A stretch of DNA of 64,000 bases from Streptomyces clavuligerus (GTDB lineage Bacteria; Actinomycetota; Actinomycetes; Streptomycetales; Streptomycetaceae): assembly GCF_005519465.1 (NCBI RefSeq), contig NZ_CP027859.1, forward strand, positions 992,001 through 1,056,000. Direction: 5' to 3'. Of the stretch, positions 12,155 through 20,460 are shown in pieces. The notes beneath the pieces were generated by a model. That model was not told where the DNA came from, ran no database searches, and saw nothing but the letters and a program-made list of their open reading frames with translations. The number at the start of each line of letters is the position of its first letter. The first letter of the stretch is position 1. The translations under genes were made by a program, and so were the position numbers.

Positions 12155-13582
12155 ATGCAGTCCTCAACACGGCAGAGCGGGACCGGAAGCACGGACGCCA
12201 GAGCGAACGGGCGGCTCATCGGCCTGGTGACCGTCCTGGTCCTGGTGAACTTCGTGGTCGACTCGGCCATCACCGCGCCCCTCGTCGTCCTCCCGGAGAT
12301 GCTCGACCACTTCGGCACCGACCAGGCGGCATGGCTCAACGCCACCGCCATGCTGGCGGGCGTCATGTGGGCGCCCCTGCTCGGCAGGAGCGCCGACATC
12401 CACGGCAGGCGCAAGGTGCTCGTACTCACCCTGCTGCTGAGCTGCGCGGGCGCCCTGGTCTGCGCCGTGGCCCCCGGGCTCTGGCTGTTCGTGCCGGGGC
12501 GCATGCTCCAGGGCGCCTCCCTCGCCGCGATCTTCCTCTCCGTCGCCATCGTGCGCGGGGCCTGCGCGCCCCGTACCGCGATGATCGCCGTCGGCGTCGT
12601 GACCTCCGGCTCCGCGGTGCTCAACATCGCGTCCCGCTTCCTGATCGAGGAACTGGCCTCGGAGTTCGGCTTCCAGGTGCTGTTCCTCGTCTCGGCCGCC
12701 GTCGCGGTCGCGATGGCCGGGTGCGTGCACAAGGTCGTTCCCGAGTCCCCGGCCGGAGCACCGGGCAGGATCGACTTCGGCGGCGCCCTCCTCCTCGGCG
12801 CGGGACTCGGCGGGGTCCTCGGCTATGTCAGCCTCGGCTCCGACTTCGGCTGGCTCGCCGTCGGCCCGCTGGCCCTCCTCGCCGTCGGCGTCACGGCCTC
12901 GGCCCGGTGGTTCCTGGTGTCGAGCCGAAAACCCGACCCCCTGATCGACGTCAAGGACCTCCACGGCCCCCTGGCGCTCCTGCTCCTCGTCGTCTTCCTC
13001 GCCGCCGGCTCGTACCAGAGCATGCTCCAGCTCATCCCCCTCATCGGCGATGTCTCCTCGGACCAGGGGCTCGGCTACGGCCTCGCCGACCGGGGATCGA
13101 CGGCCCTGCTCCTCGCCGCGCCCGGACTCGGCGTCACCCTCGGCGGCCCGGCCGCCGGCTGGCTCGCCGCCCGCGTCGGACCGGCCCCGACCCTGGCCGG
13201 GGCGGTGACCCTCGGCACGGTGGTCACCCTCGGGATGTTCCTCGGGGTCTCCCGCCTTCCCGCCGCGCTCTGCTGCGCCTTCCTGCTGGGGGTCACCGTG
13301 GGAGCGCTCGGCACCTCCGGGTTCAACATGGCGGGCGGCCTCGCACCCCCCGAACGCCAGGGCATCGTCTCCAGCCTGGTCATGGTGATGGTCTCGATCG
13401 GTTCCGTCGCCCTGAACTTCGTGGGCGCCGCCGTCCTCGCCTCGACCGCCGTCGTCATCGACGGCGAGACGGTCAACTCCGCCACCGGGGTCCTCAGCTG
13501 TATCGCCATCGCGTCCGGCGCCTTCACCCTCGCCGCCGTGCTGGCCGCCCTGCTCGCACGCACCACCTGGATGAAGGATTGA
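12155..13582 (+). CDS. MFS drug exporter, DHA2 (14-TMS) type
   Basis: Integral membrane proton-driven efflux pump. The 475 residues contain about 14 hydrophobic segments, with LLGRSADIHGRRKVL after TM2 (the major-facilitator loop 2-3 motif G-x3-D-x2-G-R-R-x). A PGRMLQGASLAAIF segment near residue 110 resembles motif C-side sequences of the QacA/EmrB group. The ATG at 12155 gives a short cytoplasmic N terminus before TM1. It is translationally close to the monooxygenase (stop to start 2 or 23 bases depending on the chosen start). Regulation by the divergent TetR is expected. Confidence 0.92.
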   Translation: MQSSTRQSGTGSTDARANGRLIGLVTVLVLVNFVVDSAITAPLVVLPEMLDHFGTDQAAWLNATAMLAGVMWAPLLGRSADIHGRRKVLVLTLLLSCAGALVCAVAPGLWLFVPGRMLQGASLAAIFLSVAIVRGACAPRTAMIAVGVVTSGSAVLNIASRFLIEELASEFGFQVLFLVSAAVAVAMAGCVHKVVPESPAGAPGRIDFGGALLLGAGLGGVLGYVSLGSDFGWLAVGPLALLAVGVTASARWFLVSSRKPDPLIDVKDLHGPLALLLLVVFLAAGSYQSMLQLIPLIGDVSSDQGLGYGLADRGSTALLLAAPGLGVTLGGPAAGWLAARVGPAPTLAGAVTLGTVVTLGMFLGVSRLPAALCCAFLLGVTVGALGTSGFNMAGGLAPPERQGIVSSLVMVMVSIGSVALNFVGAAVLASTAVVIDGETVNSATGVLSCIAIASGAFTLAAVLAALLARTTWMKD

Positions 13583-13605
13583 GGATGGACAGGAGAACAG
13601 CACCC

Positions 13606-14772
13606 ATGGGTACGGTCCTGATTTCCGGCGCGGGTATCGCCGGGCCCGCCGTCGCGTTCTGGCTGAACCGGTATGGATTCGCGGTGACGGTGGTGGAGAA
13701 GGCCAGCACCGTGCGGGACGGCGGATATCCGGTCGACGTACGGGGCACCGCCGTGGAGGTGGCCCGCCGGACGGGAATCCTGCCGGCCCTCCGGGAGGCC
13801 CATATCGAGACCCGTCGGCTGACCTTCCTCCACGCCGACGGCCGCGAGGTCGCGGCCGTCCATCCACAGGCCGTGGCCGGTGGCGTCGAGGGACACGACG
13901 TCGAACTGCCGCGCGGGCGTCTCATGGAGATCCTGTACGGGACCGTCCGCGACGACGTGGAGTTCAGGTACGGCGACTCCATCGACACCCTCACCGAGGA
14001 CGGGCACGGTGTCGACGTCGTCTTCCGCAGCGGCGCCCAACGCCGCTTCGACCTGGTCGTGGGCGCGGACGGGCTGCACTCGCACACCCGGAGGCTCGTC
14101 TTCGGCCCCGAGCGGCGGTTCCACCGCTATCTCGGCCACTGCTTCACCGTCTTCACCCTGCCCAACACCTGGGGGTTCTCCCACGAGGGACTCATCTGGA
14201 ACACCCCGGGACGGGCCGCCGCGCTCTACGCAGTCGAGGACAGCGACCAGTTGTACGCCTTCCTCACCTTCGCCCACCCCGACCCGCCGGAGCGCCTCCG
14301 CGACCCCCGTGACCTCGTGGCCACCACCTTCGCCCACGACGGCTGGAACATCCCCGCCATGGTCGCCGCCCTGCGCCGCGCGGACGACCCTTTCTTCGAC
14401 ACCGTGAGCCAGATCCATATGCCCCGCTGGTCCCGGGGCCGCGTCGCGCTCGTCGGCGACGCCGCCCACGCCCCGTCGTTCCTGACCGGCCAGGGCACCA
14501 GCCTCGCCCTGGTCGGCGCTTTCATGCTCGCCCGTTCCCTGGCCGAGCACCGCGACCACGCCAGGGCCTTCGCCACCTATGAACGCGCCATCCGCTCATT
14601 TGTCGAACTGAACCAGGCCGAGGTCGGCGCGGGCGCCGCCGCGCTCTTTCCCACCACCGCCGAAGCCCTGGAACAACGCAACGACCGACTTCGCGGCCTC
14701 ACCACCCTGCCCCCGGCAGCCGCGCGCCCGGCCCACACCGCCCTCACCCTGCCGGGGTCGCCGCCCGCGTGA
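13606..14772 (+). CDS. FAD-dependent aromatic monooxygenase (TetX/PHBH-like)
   Basis: Class A flavin monooxygenase using NAD(P)H and O2 to hydroxylate a small molecule. The 388-residue protein starts MGTVLISGAGIAGPAVA, the dinucleotide-binding GxGxxG fold. It also shows LVVGADGLHSHTRR (DG motif, about residue 150) and RVALVGDAAHAPSFLTGQG (GD motif, about residue 285). An alternative ATG at 13585, seven codons earlier, has a slightly better-spaced AAGGA; I prefer 13606 because it begins at the fold. Its pairing with an exporter and a TetR repressor suggests detoxification of an antibiotic or aromatic compound, or tailoring of one. Confidence 0.9.
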   Translation: MGTVLISGAGIAGPAVAFWLNRYGFAVTVVEKASTVRDGGYPVDVRGTAVEVARRTGILPALREAHIETRRLTFLHADGREVAAVHPQAVAGGVEGHDVELPRGRLMEILYGTVRDDVEFRYGDSIDTLTEDGHGVDVVFRSGAQRRFDLVVGADGLHSHTRRLVFGPERRFHRYLGHCFTVFTLPNTWGFSHEGLIWNTPGRAAALYAVEDSDQLYAFLTFAHPDPPERLRDPRDLVATTFAHDGWNIPAMVAALRRADDPFFDTVSQIHMPRWSRGRVALVGDAAHAPSFLTGQGTSLALVGAFMLARSLAEHRDHARAFATYERAIRSFVELNQAEVGAGAAALFPTTAEALEQRNDRLRGLTTLPPAAARPAHTALTLPGSPPA

Positions 14773-14879
14773 GGGGGGGGCTGGGGTCGGGGGCGGGTGG
14801 CGCCGGTCCGTGGGCGGACGCGCCGGACGAAGGTGTCGTTCGACGGACTTCGAAGAAGCCGCCTGGCTACCATGTGCCC

Positions 14880-15437
14880 ATGGGACTTGACGGGTGGGAG
14901 CTGGCAATCGCAGCCCTCGGTACCGCCGCTGCCGTCCTCACGACCGGTTTCGAGGTCCGGGCCCGGCTCAGCCGCAGACGACGTCCCGCGCCGCCGCGGC
15001 CTTCCCTGGAGCCCGGGGAGAGCTATGACGTGTTCATCTCCTACACCGAGGCGGACGCGGAGGTCGCGGAGACGCTGGCCTCCAGACTGCGGGCCGAACA
15101 GTTGAGGGTGTTCCTGGCCCGCTGGATCGGCCCCGGCCTGGTGGAGAGCCTGGAGAAGGAAGAAGCCCTGCTGGCCTCGGCCAATGGCCTTCTGGTCTTC
15201 AGCGGCGCGACCATGGCCGACGCGGCGATCCGGGACGAGTACGCCGCGTTGCTCCAGCGCGTCCACTCCGGTGGGCGGCGGTTCGTCCCCGTCCTGGTGG
15301 AGGACGTGGAGCTGCCACCGTTCGCGCGCATCCGCAGGCCGGTCGATCTCCGCGCCCCCGGCACCGCCGGGTACGACGAGGGGCTGACCGCCCTGGTACG
15401 AGCGGTACGCCCGCGCGCCGGGGGTACCGCCTCGTGA
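14880..15437 (+). CDS. Membrane-anchored TIR-domain protein
   Basis: The 185-residue protein has one N-terminal hydrophobic helix (about residues 6-24), an Arg-rich linker, and a TIR domain from residue 49 (YDVFISYTEAD) to about 180. The TIR keeps the conserved FISY strand and an acidic residue in the third helix (Glu120 in RDEYAALL), the position of the catalytic Glu in NAD-cleaving bacterial TIRs. That enzymatic role is inference. The topology places the TIR on the cytoplasmic side if the N terminus is outside. The ATG at 14880 is 107 bases after the monooxygenase. The stop overlaps the next start by 4 bases, so it begins a three-gene operon. Confidence 0.85.
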   Translation: MGLDGWELAIAALGTAAAVLTTGFEVRARLSRRRRPAPPRPSLEPGESYDVFISYTEADAEVAETLASRLRAEQLRVFLARWIGPGLVESLEKEEALLASANGLLVFSGATMADAAIRDEYAALLQRVHSGGRRFVPVLVEDVELPPFARIRRPVDLRAPGTAGYDEGLTALVRAVRPRAGGTAS

Positions 15438-16900
15438 CCGAAGTCTTCGTCTCCTACGCCCACGAGGACGAGGAGTGGGCGCGAGGACTGGCACACGAAC
15501 TCTCCCGCCATGGGCTCAGAGTCTTCTTCGACGCGTGGGACGTCCTCCCCGGCGACGTGATCGTCCATCGGACGGACGCCGCCATCAGCGCCGCCGCGAG
15601 CGCCCTCGTGGTCATCAGCCCGGCCTCGGCCCGCTCGCCCCGTGCCCTGGAGGAGTACGCGGCCCTCGCCACCGCCGCGGCGGAGCGGAACCTGAGGTTC
15701 ATTCCCGTGCTGATCGGCGAGGCCGTACTTCCGCCGTTCGCTGCCAACCGGGTCTGGCGGGACTTCCGCGGTGTCGACGGGACGGCGTACGACGACAAGA
15801 TCGCGGAGCTGGCCTCCGTCCTCCTGGACGAGGCCGCGCAGGTCGGTCCGGCCGGTCCGGTCCGCCGGTCCGGTCCGGCCGGTGCCACCGGCCCGGCGCC
15901 GGAGAACCTCGCGGCGGTGCTGCCGACGCCACCCCGCCCGGTGACCGAGCCGGCCCGGCCCTCCCTCGTCGTCTGCTACGTATCGGCCGACGCGGGCTAT
16001 GCGCTGGCCCTGGTCGACCAGTTGCGGACGGCCGGGCTTTCCGTATGGTCGGCCGACGACCTACGGGCGGGGGACCCTCAGTTCTGGATGGTCCGGCAAC
16101 AACTGGCCTTCGCGACCGCCGTCATCGTCCTGATGTCACCGCAGTCCCAGGACTCCGACGACATCACCCGCATGATTCTGGAGGGGATGCTGCACCAACG
16201 CCCCTTCTTCCCGCTTCTGTTGGACGGGCGACGCAACTACCACCTGGCACACACCTGGTACGTCGACGCACGGGACGGCCGACTGCTGAACCCGTCCGAA
16301 CTCGATCTGCTGCGCGACCTGGAGGCGGCGAGGGGCGGTGGCGTGCTGCCGGACGAACCGCCTCTGGCGTTCCCGGCACCGCGCACACGACCGTCCGTGG
16401 CCGCGGTACGGGTTCCGGCGGCGGTCTCGCTCAAACGCCTCGACACCTACCTTTCCGAGGGGGAACTCGCCCACGCCGACCTGCACACCACGGCGATCCT
16501 CCTGGAGGCCGCGGACCGGCTCGACGAGGGATGGTTCGGCACGCGGCACGTACGCGCGCTCTCCGCCGAAGTCCTCGCCGGTGTCGACGCGCTGTGGTCG
16601 GACCACTCACGCGGCAGGCAAGGTCTGCGTGCGCAGGCGGAACTGGCCCCGGTGAGCCGGGCACGCCACACCGACTTCCTCGCGCTCTCGGTGGCCTGCG
16701 GCTGGCGCGACTCCGTCGAGAGCCCCGTCCCACGACGTTATCGCCGGTTGACGGAACGGGCGGGGCACGGACCCCGCAGAGGGTTCTACCCAACCCTGCG
16801 CAACCCGCAGGACGAGCCTTTCCACGACTGGTACGACCGATGGAGCGCCACCGTGCTGGCAACACATCTCCACGCCCGCAGGGGAGGCGCCGTCCCGTGA
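15434..16900 (+). CDS. TIR-TIR-GUN4 three-domain protein
   Basis: The 488-residue protein has two TIR domains: residues about 1-135 (EVFVSYAHEDEEWARGLAHE, with Glu74 in LEEYAAL at the catalytic position) and about 177-300 (LVVCYVSADAGYALALVDQL, SPQSQDSDD). A low-complexity Gly/Pro linker separates them. From about residue 330, SLKRLDTYLSEGELAHADLH and ILLEAADRLDEGWF, then ALWSDHSRGRQGLRAQAEL, match the GUN4 fold. GUN4 in plants and cyanobacteria binds porphyrins; GUN4-like modules also occur fused to signalling domains in bacteria. The GTG at 15434 and the stop both overlap neighbours by 4 bases. Function is unknown; a sensor (GUN4) plus effector (TIR) layout is my inference. Confidence 0.85.
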   Translation: MTEVFVSYAHEDEEWARGLAHELSRHGLRVFFDAWDVLPGDVIVHRTDAAISAAASALVVISPASARSPRALEEYAALATAAAERNLRFIPVLIGEAVLPPFAANRVWRDFRGVDGTAYDDKIAELASVLLDEAAQVGPAGPVRRSGPAGATGPAPENLAAVLPTPPRPVTEPARPSLVVCYVSADAGYALALVDQLRTAGLSVWSADDLRAGDPQFWMVRQQLAFATAVIVLMSPQSQDSDDITRMILEGMLHQRPFFPLLLDGRRNYHLAHTWYVDARDGRLLNPSELDLLRDLEAARGGGVLPDEPPLAFPAPRTRPSVAAVRVPAAVSLKRLDTYLSEGELAHADLHTTAILLEAADRLDEGWFGTRHVRALSAEVLAGVDALWSDHSRGRQGLRAQAELAPVSRARHTDFLALSVACGWRDSVESPVPRRYRRLTERAGHGPRRGFYPTLRNPQDEPFHDWYDRWSATVLATHLHARRGGAVP

Positions 16901-18882
16901 AACTGATGATCTATGCGTCTGCACTCACCATCATGTTCTTGTTCAAATGGTGGTGGGCCTTCCCGATCATCAATGGCTACGGCCTCATCGTGCTCATGCA
17001 ATATCTCAGCGACCGCAAGCACGAACGCAGCGTGAGTGGTTCGGCGAAATGGAGGGACAAGCCGATGGTGATGATTCTGGCTGCCGGGTACACGACCCTG
17101 TCCGTGGCCAGCGGCACCTTTGCCGTCCTTGTGATCGCGGCCGCTGTCGTCGGCTGGCTCGGATTCCGGAATGTTCCCTCCGACCGGGTGGGCATCGTCC
17201 GCCGACGATACGGCCGCACCCACTCGGAGTTCCGGAACATCACGCCGCACAGAACGCGTGGAGTCCTCGCCGGTGTCCTGCGGCCCGGCCGCTCCCGCTG
17301 GGTGTTCCCCGCCCTGAACGAGGTCCGGTTCGCCCCCCGCACCCAGGTGGCGGAGGGCAGCGTCGGCCTGGTCACGGCGAGGGAGGGGAAGACGCGGCCC
17401 AAGGGGCGGGCGCTGGGCCGTTCCGTGGAGTGCGACAACTTCCAGGACGGTGACGCGTTCCTGCTGAACGGCGGCGAACAGGGCGTGCAGGTCGACACCC
17501 TGCCCCCCGGCCAGTTCTACATCAACACGGCGTTGTTCGAGGTCGAGCAGGTGCAGCGGGTCCATGTGCCCGTCGACACCATTGGACTGGTGACATCGAA
17601 GGCGGGCGGGCTCCGGCCCGCGGACCACACCTTCGGCAAACATGTGCCGTGTGACGACTTCCAGGACGGCGCCGCGTTCCTCGCCGGTGGCGGGGAGCAG
17701 GGGCGGCAGTTGGCCATCCTCCAAGGAGGGGCGTACTACGACATCAACCCGGCACTGTTCGATGTCACCACCGTCCTCACCGGCAACGAGGGCCAGGGCG
17801 GGCTGACGGACCAGCATCTGTACGAGTTCCAGATCCCGAACGGCTTCACGGGCGTGGTGATCGCACTTGCCGGGGCGATTCCGGAGCAGCCCGATCAGCC
17901 ACGTCCGACAGTGGACGGTCACCAGCAATTCACGCTCCCCTGGGAGTTCCTTCGCAACGGCGGTCAGCGCGGTGTGCAGTCGGAAACCCTGCCGGAGGGC
18001 ACGGTCTGCGCGCTCAACCCGTACTTCGTGCGGGTCGTGCTGGTCCCCATGCGTCTGCTCACCCTGGAGTGGGACGACAAGACTCCGGCGCAGTCCAGCA
18101 ACTACGACGCCCATCTGGACCGGATCACGGTGACCGTTCAGGGACACCGGCTGTCCGTCAATATGCAGCAGACCTTGCAGATCCCACCCGAATCCGCTCC
18201 CCTGCTGGTCACCAGGAACGGCAGTGGCCAGACGTCAGGAATCGGCGGACTGGACCCGGACCCGCTTCCCGTCCAACGGTTCGTGGAGCGGGTGCTGGGC
18301 GCGAGTGTCGTCTCCTACTTCAACGAGATCGCCGCCGCGGCGACCGTCAAGGAATTCCTGGAGGCGTACGCCGAGACCCGTATGGAGCTGGCCACCCAGG
18401 TGCAGACCGCGCTGAAGAACTGGGGAGTGGAGGCCAGGACCACCACCCTGGGCGAATTCCAGGCCGAGGACCCCTCGCTCAACGAGGTCATGAAACAACC
18501 GGCCCACGAACAGATGCGAGGCGAATTGCTGAAGGCCCAACGGGCGAACGCGGAAATCGAGGACGCGATCGACGCGGTCCGTGTGGAGGCGGAGCGCCGG
18601 AGGATTTCCATGGAACTCGAAACCCGCATCAAGCTGTTCGGGCTGAACCACGTCGTCGTCATCGAAATGCTCAAGGAGATCACCAAGGCCCCCGTCCCCC
18701 AGTTCATCAGTGGCGGTGACCTCTCGTCCTTCCTCGAAACACAGCCGGTCGCAAGGCTGGAAGGGCTCCTGGACAAGATGCAGGGCTTCGCCGCGAACGT
18801 CGACACCGACGAGTCGTCGCAGCTCCGGCTCCCGCCGCAGGCCGACACGGGCGAGGGGGCGGACCGGAGGTACGAGACATAG
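16897..18882 (+). CDS. SPFH/band-7 (flotillin-like) membrane protein
   Basis: The 661-residue protein has two or three N-terminal membrane helices (about residues 4-30 and 55-90), then a long region with three related segments of the type FQDGDAFLLNGGEQGVQVDT (near residues 181, 254 and 346), each followed by an INxALF-like strand. An SPFH-type core follows (VQRFVERVLGASVVSYFNE). A charged coiled coil at about 545-580 (LKAQRANAEIEDAIDAVRVE) precedes a C-terminal tail. Such proteins form membrane microdomain scaffolds. The GTG at 16897 overlaps the TIR-TIR-GUN4 stop; an ATG three codons later is possible. It is the last gene of the TIR operon and may anchor the TIR proteins at the membrane (inference). 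Confidence 0.82.
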   Translation: MKLMIYASALTIMFLFKWWWAFPIINGYGLIVLMQYLSDRKHERSVSGSAKWRDKPMVMILAAGYTTLSVASGTFAVLVIAAAVVGWLGFRNVPSDRVGIVRRRYGRTHSEFRNITPHRTRGVLAGVLRPGRSRWVFPALNEVRFAPRTQVAEGSVGLVTAREGKTRPKGRALGRSVECDNFQDGDAFLLNGGEQGVQVDTLPPGQFYINTALFEVEQVQRVHVPVDTIGLVTSKAGGLRPADHTFGKHVPCDDFQDGAAFLAGGGEQGRQLAILQGGAYYDINPALFDVTTVLTGNEGQGGLTDQHLYEFQIPNGFTGVVIALAGAIPEQPDQPRPTVDGHQQFTLPWEFLRNGGQRGVQSETLPEGTVCALNPYFVRVVLVPMRLLTLEWDDKTPAQSSNYDAHLDRITVTVQGHRLSVNMQQTLQIPPESAPLLVTRNGSGQTSGIGGLDPDPLPVQRFVERVLGASVVSYFNEIAAAATVKEFLEAYAETRMELATQVQTALKNWGVEARTTTLGEFQAEDPSLNEVMKQPAHEQMRGELLKAQRANAEIEDAIDAVRVEAERRRISMELETRIKLFGLNHVVVIEMLKEITKAPVPQFISGGDLSSFLETQPVARLEGLLDKMQGFAANVDTDESSQLRLPPQADTGEGADRRYET

Positions 18883-18932
18883 GACGGTGCCGCACCCGCC
18901 CGGATACTGGTTCGACGAGGAGGAAGGGGCCG

Positions 18933-19475
18933 TCACCACGTTCGGTGCACGGTTGCCTTGCTGCCGGTCACCAGGCTTGCCGGTGGAACGTCATCGGCCA
19001 CGACCGCGCCCGCGGCGACCACCGCGTCACGGCCGATGCTGACGCCGGGCAGGATGGTGGCACCGGCGCCGATCCACACGTTCTCCGCCACGTCGATGGG
19101 CGCGCCGGTCAGATACAGCCGCCGCTCCTCGGGATCGACCGGGTGGCCGATGGTGATGAACGTGACCTTCGGTCCGATCATCACACGCTCGCCGAGCCGG
19201 ATACCGGCATAGTCCAGGAATGTGCAGTTCTGGTTGATGAAGACGCGCTCGGCGAGGTCGAGGTTGAGTCCGTGGTCGGTGTAGAAGGGCGGATAGATGG
19301 TGACTCTCGGCGGCAGTGGCTTGCCGAGGATCTGCTCAAACAGTTCCGCCTTGCCCGTTTCGTCCTCGAAGGGCAGGACGTTCAGGCGGGAGGTCAGCTC
19401 GGTGACCCGCAGAACCCTCTCGGCCATGGCGTGGAACTCGGCACTGTGGATGCGCATAAGACGGTCACTGGACAT
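18933..19475 (-). CDS. Maltose/galactoside O-acetyltransferase-like hexapeptide acetyltransferase
   Basis: Left-handed beta-helix acetyl-CoA-dependent transferase of the Maa/LacA group, acetylating a sugar hydroxyl. The 180-residue length is typical. An N-terminal helical Mac domain (RLMRIHSAEFHAMAERVL) precedes hexapeptide repeats, including INQNCTFLDYAGIRLGERVM, and TIGHPVDPEERR with the catalytic His. IGAGATILPGVSIGRDAVV near the end completes the helix. The ATG at 19475 has AAAGGA seven bases upstream. It converges on the SPFH gene and is divergent from the PPOX gene. Substrate is unknown. Confidence 0.93.
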   Translation of the reverse strand: MSSDRLMRIHSAEFHAMAERVLRVTELTSRLNVLPFEDETGKAELFEQILGKPLPPRVTIYPPFYTDHGLNLDLAERVFINQNCTFLDYAGIRLGERVMIGPKVTFITIGHPVDPEERRLYLTGAPIDVAENVWIGAGATILPGVSIGRDAVVAAGAVVADDVPPASLVTGSKATVHRTW

Positions 19476-19552
19476 GTCGTGATCCTTTCTGCGAACCGGT
19501 GACGGGACAAGACTCACCCCAGTCGTCGGGTCGGCCGACTAGGGTCGGCAGC

Positions 19553-20212
19553 ATGACGACACCCCTTGCCGGCAGTGCTTTCGACTCGCTCAGCCTCGAC
19601 GCCGTAGCTGATCAGGACGCGTTGCGCCGGGTCTACGAGCTGCCCGGGGACACGGCCATACGCAAGCAGATGACCGAACTCACCGATCAGACCAGACGGT
19701 TGATCGGATGCTCCTCGCTGGTCCTGGTCGCCAGCGCGGACGCCGAGGGCAACTGCGACGTTTCCCCACGCGGCGGACCCGCCGGGTTCGTCTCCGTCCT
19801 GGACGCACGGACGGTGGCGATACCGGACGCAACCGGTAACAAGCGTCTGGACACCCTGCAAAACATCATCGCCACCGGACGGGCCGGGCTGCTGTTCGTC
19901 ATACCGGGGCGCACCACGACGCTCAGGGTGAACGGCCGGGCCTGTGTCTCCACCCGCCCGGAGCTGCTGGCGCAACTGACCGCCGTGGGCAAGCCGCCTG
20001 CCAGCGCGCTGGTACTGGGGATCGAGGAGGTCTACCCGCACTGCCCCAAGTCGCTCCTGCGCAGCGGGGCCTGGAAGCCGGAGCAGTGGCTGCCGACGGA
20101 CGCCCAGCCGACCTCGGCCGAGGTGACACTGGCCCAGCTGCGGATGCCGGAGCTGACGATCACCGACATCGAGCAGTCGGAGGCGGATTCGCTGAAGTAC
20201 CGGTATGAGTAA
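19553..20212 (+). CDS. FMN-binding PPOX-type (pyridoxamine 5'-phosphate oxidase-like) protein
   Basis: The 219-residue protein has a split-barrel flavin-binding fold: SSLVLVASADAEGNCDVSPR (about residues 53-72), PDATGNKRLDTLQNI and GLLFVIPGRTTTLRVNGRA are characteristic of the MSMEG_1061-like group. The C-terminal block EEVYPHCPKSLLRSGAW is also typical of that group. Members are thought to use FMN or F420 for reductions, but no reaction is assigned. It lies divergently from the acetyltransferase with 77 bases between starts, so both promoters must be in that gap. Confidence 0.9.
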   Translation: MTTPLAGSAFDSLSLDAVADQDALRRVYELPGDTAIRKQMTELTDQTRRLIGCSSLVLVASADAEGNCDVSPRGGPAGFVSVLDARTVAIPDATGNKRLDTLQNIIATGRAGLLFVIPGRTTTLRVNGRACVSTRPELLAQLTAVGKPPASALVLGIEEVYPHCPKSLLRSGAWKPEQWLPTDAQPTSAEVTLAQLRMPELTITDIEQSEADSLKYRYE

Positions 20213-20340
20213 CGGGCTGACCTGCGCTGACTGAACCCACCAGCCCGTCGAGTGCCCAAGGCGGCACGCCGCGGGACCACCGTACTCCGGTGCCGGGGAT
20301 TGCGGGCGCGGACCCGGCGGCGCTGACATGATCGGCCGTA

Positions 20341-20460
20341 TGAAGGTACCCGTGACCGGAGCGACAGGAACCATCGGCGGCGCGGCGGCCGACGCGCTGA
20401 CGGCCGCCTCCCAGCAGGTCGCCCGGACCTTCCGGCCGCAGGCCGTGTCATGTGGGTGAG
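20341..20460 (+). pseudogene. N-terminal remnant of an NmrA-like NAD(P)-binding protein
   Basis: Thirty-nine codons from ATG 20341 begin MKVPVTGATGTIGGAAADAL, the Rossmann start of NmrA/SDR-type reductases, then stop at 20458-20460. The remaining 240 or so residues of such a protein are absent. The remnant overlaps the start of the AraC gene in another frame, so the AraC gene appears to have been joined here by a deletion. Confidence 0.65.
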
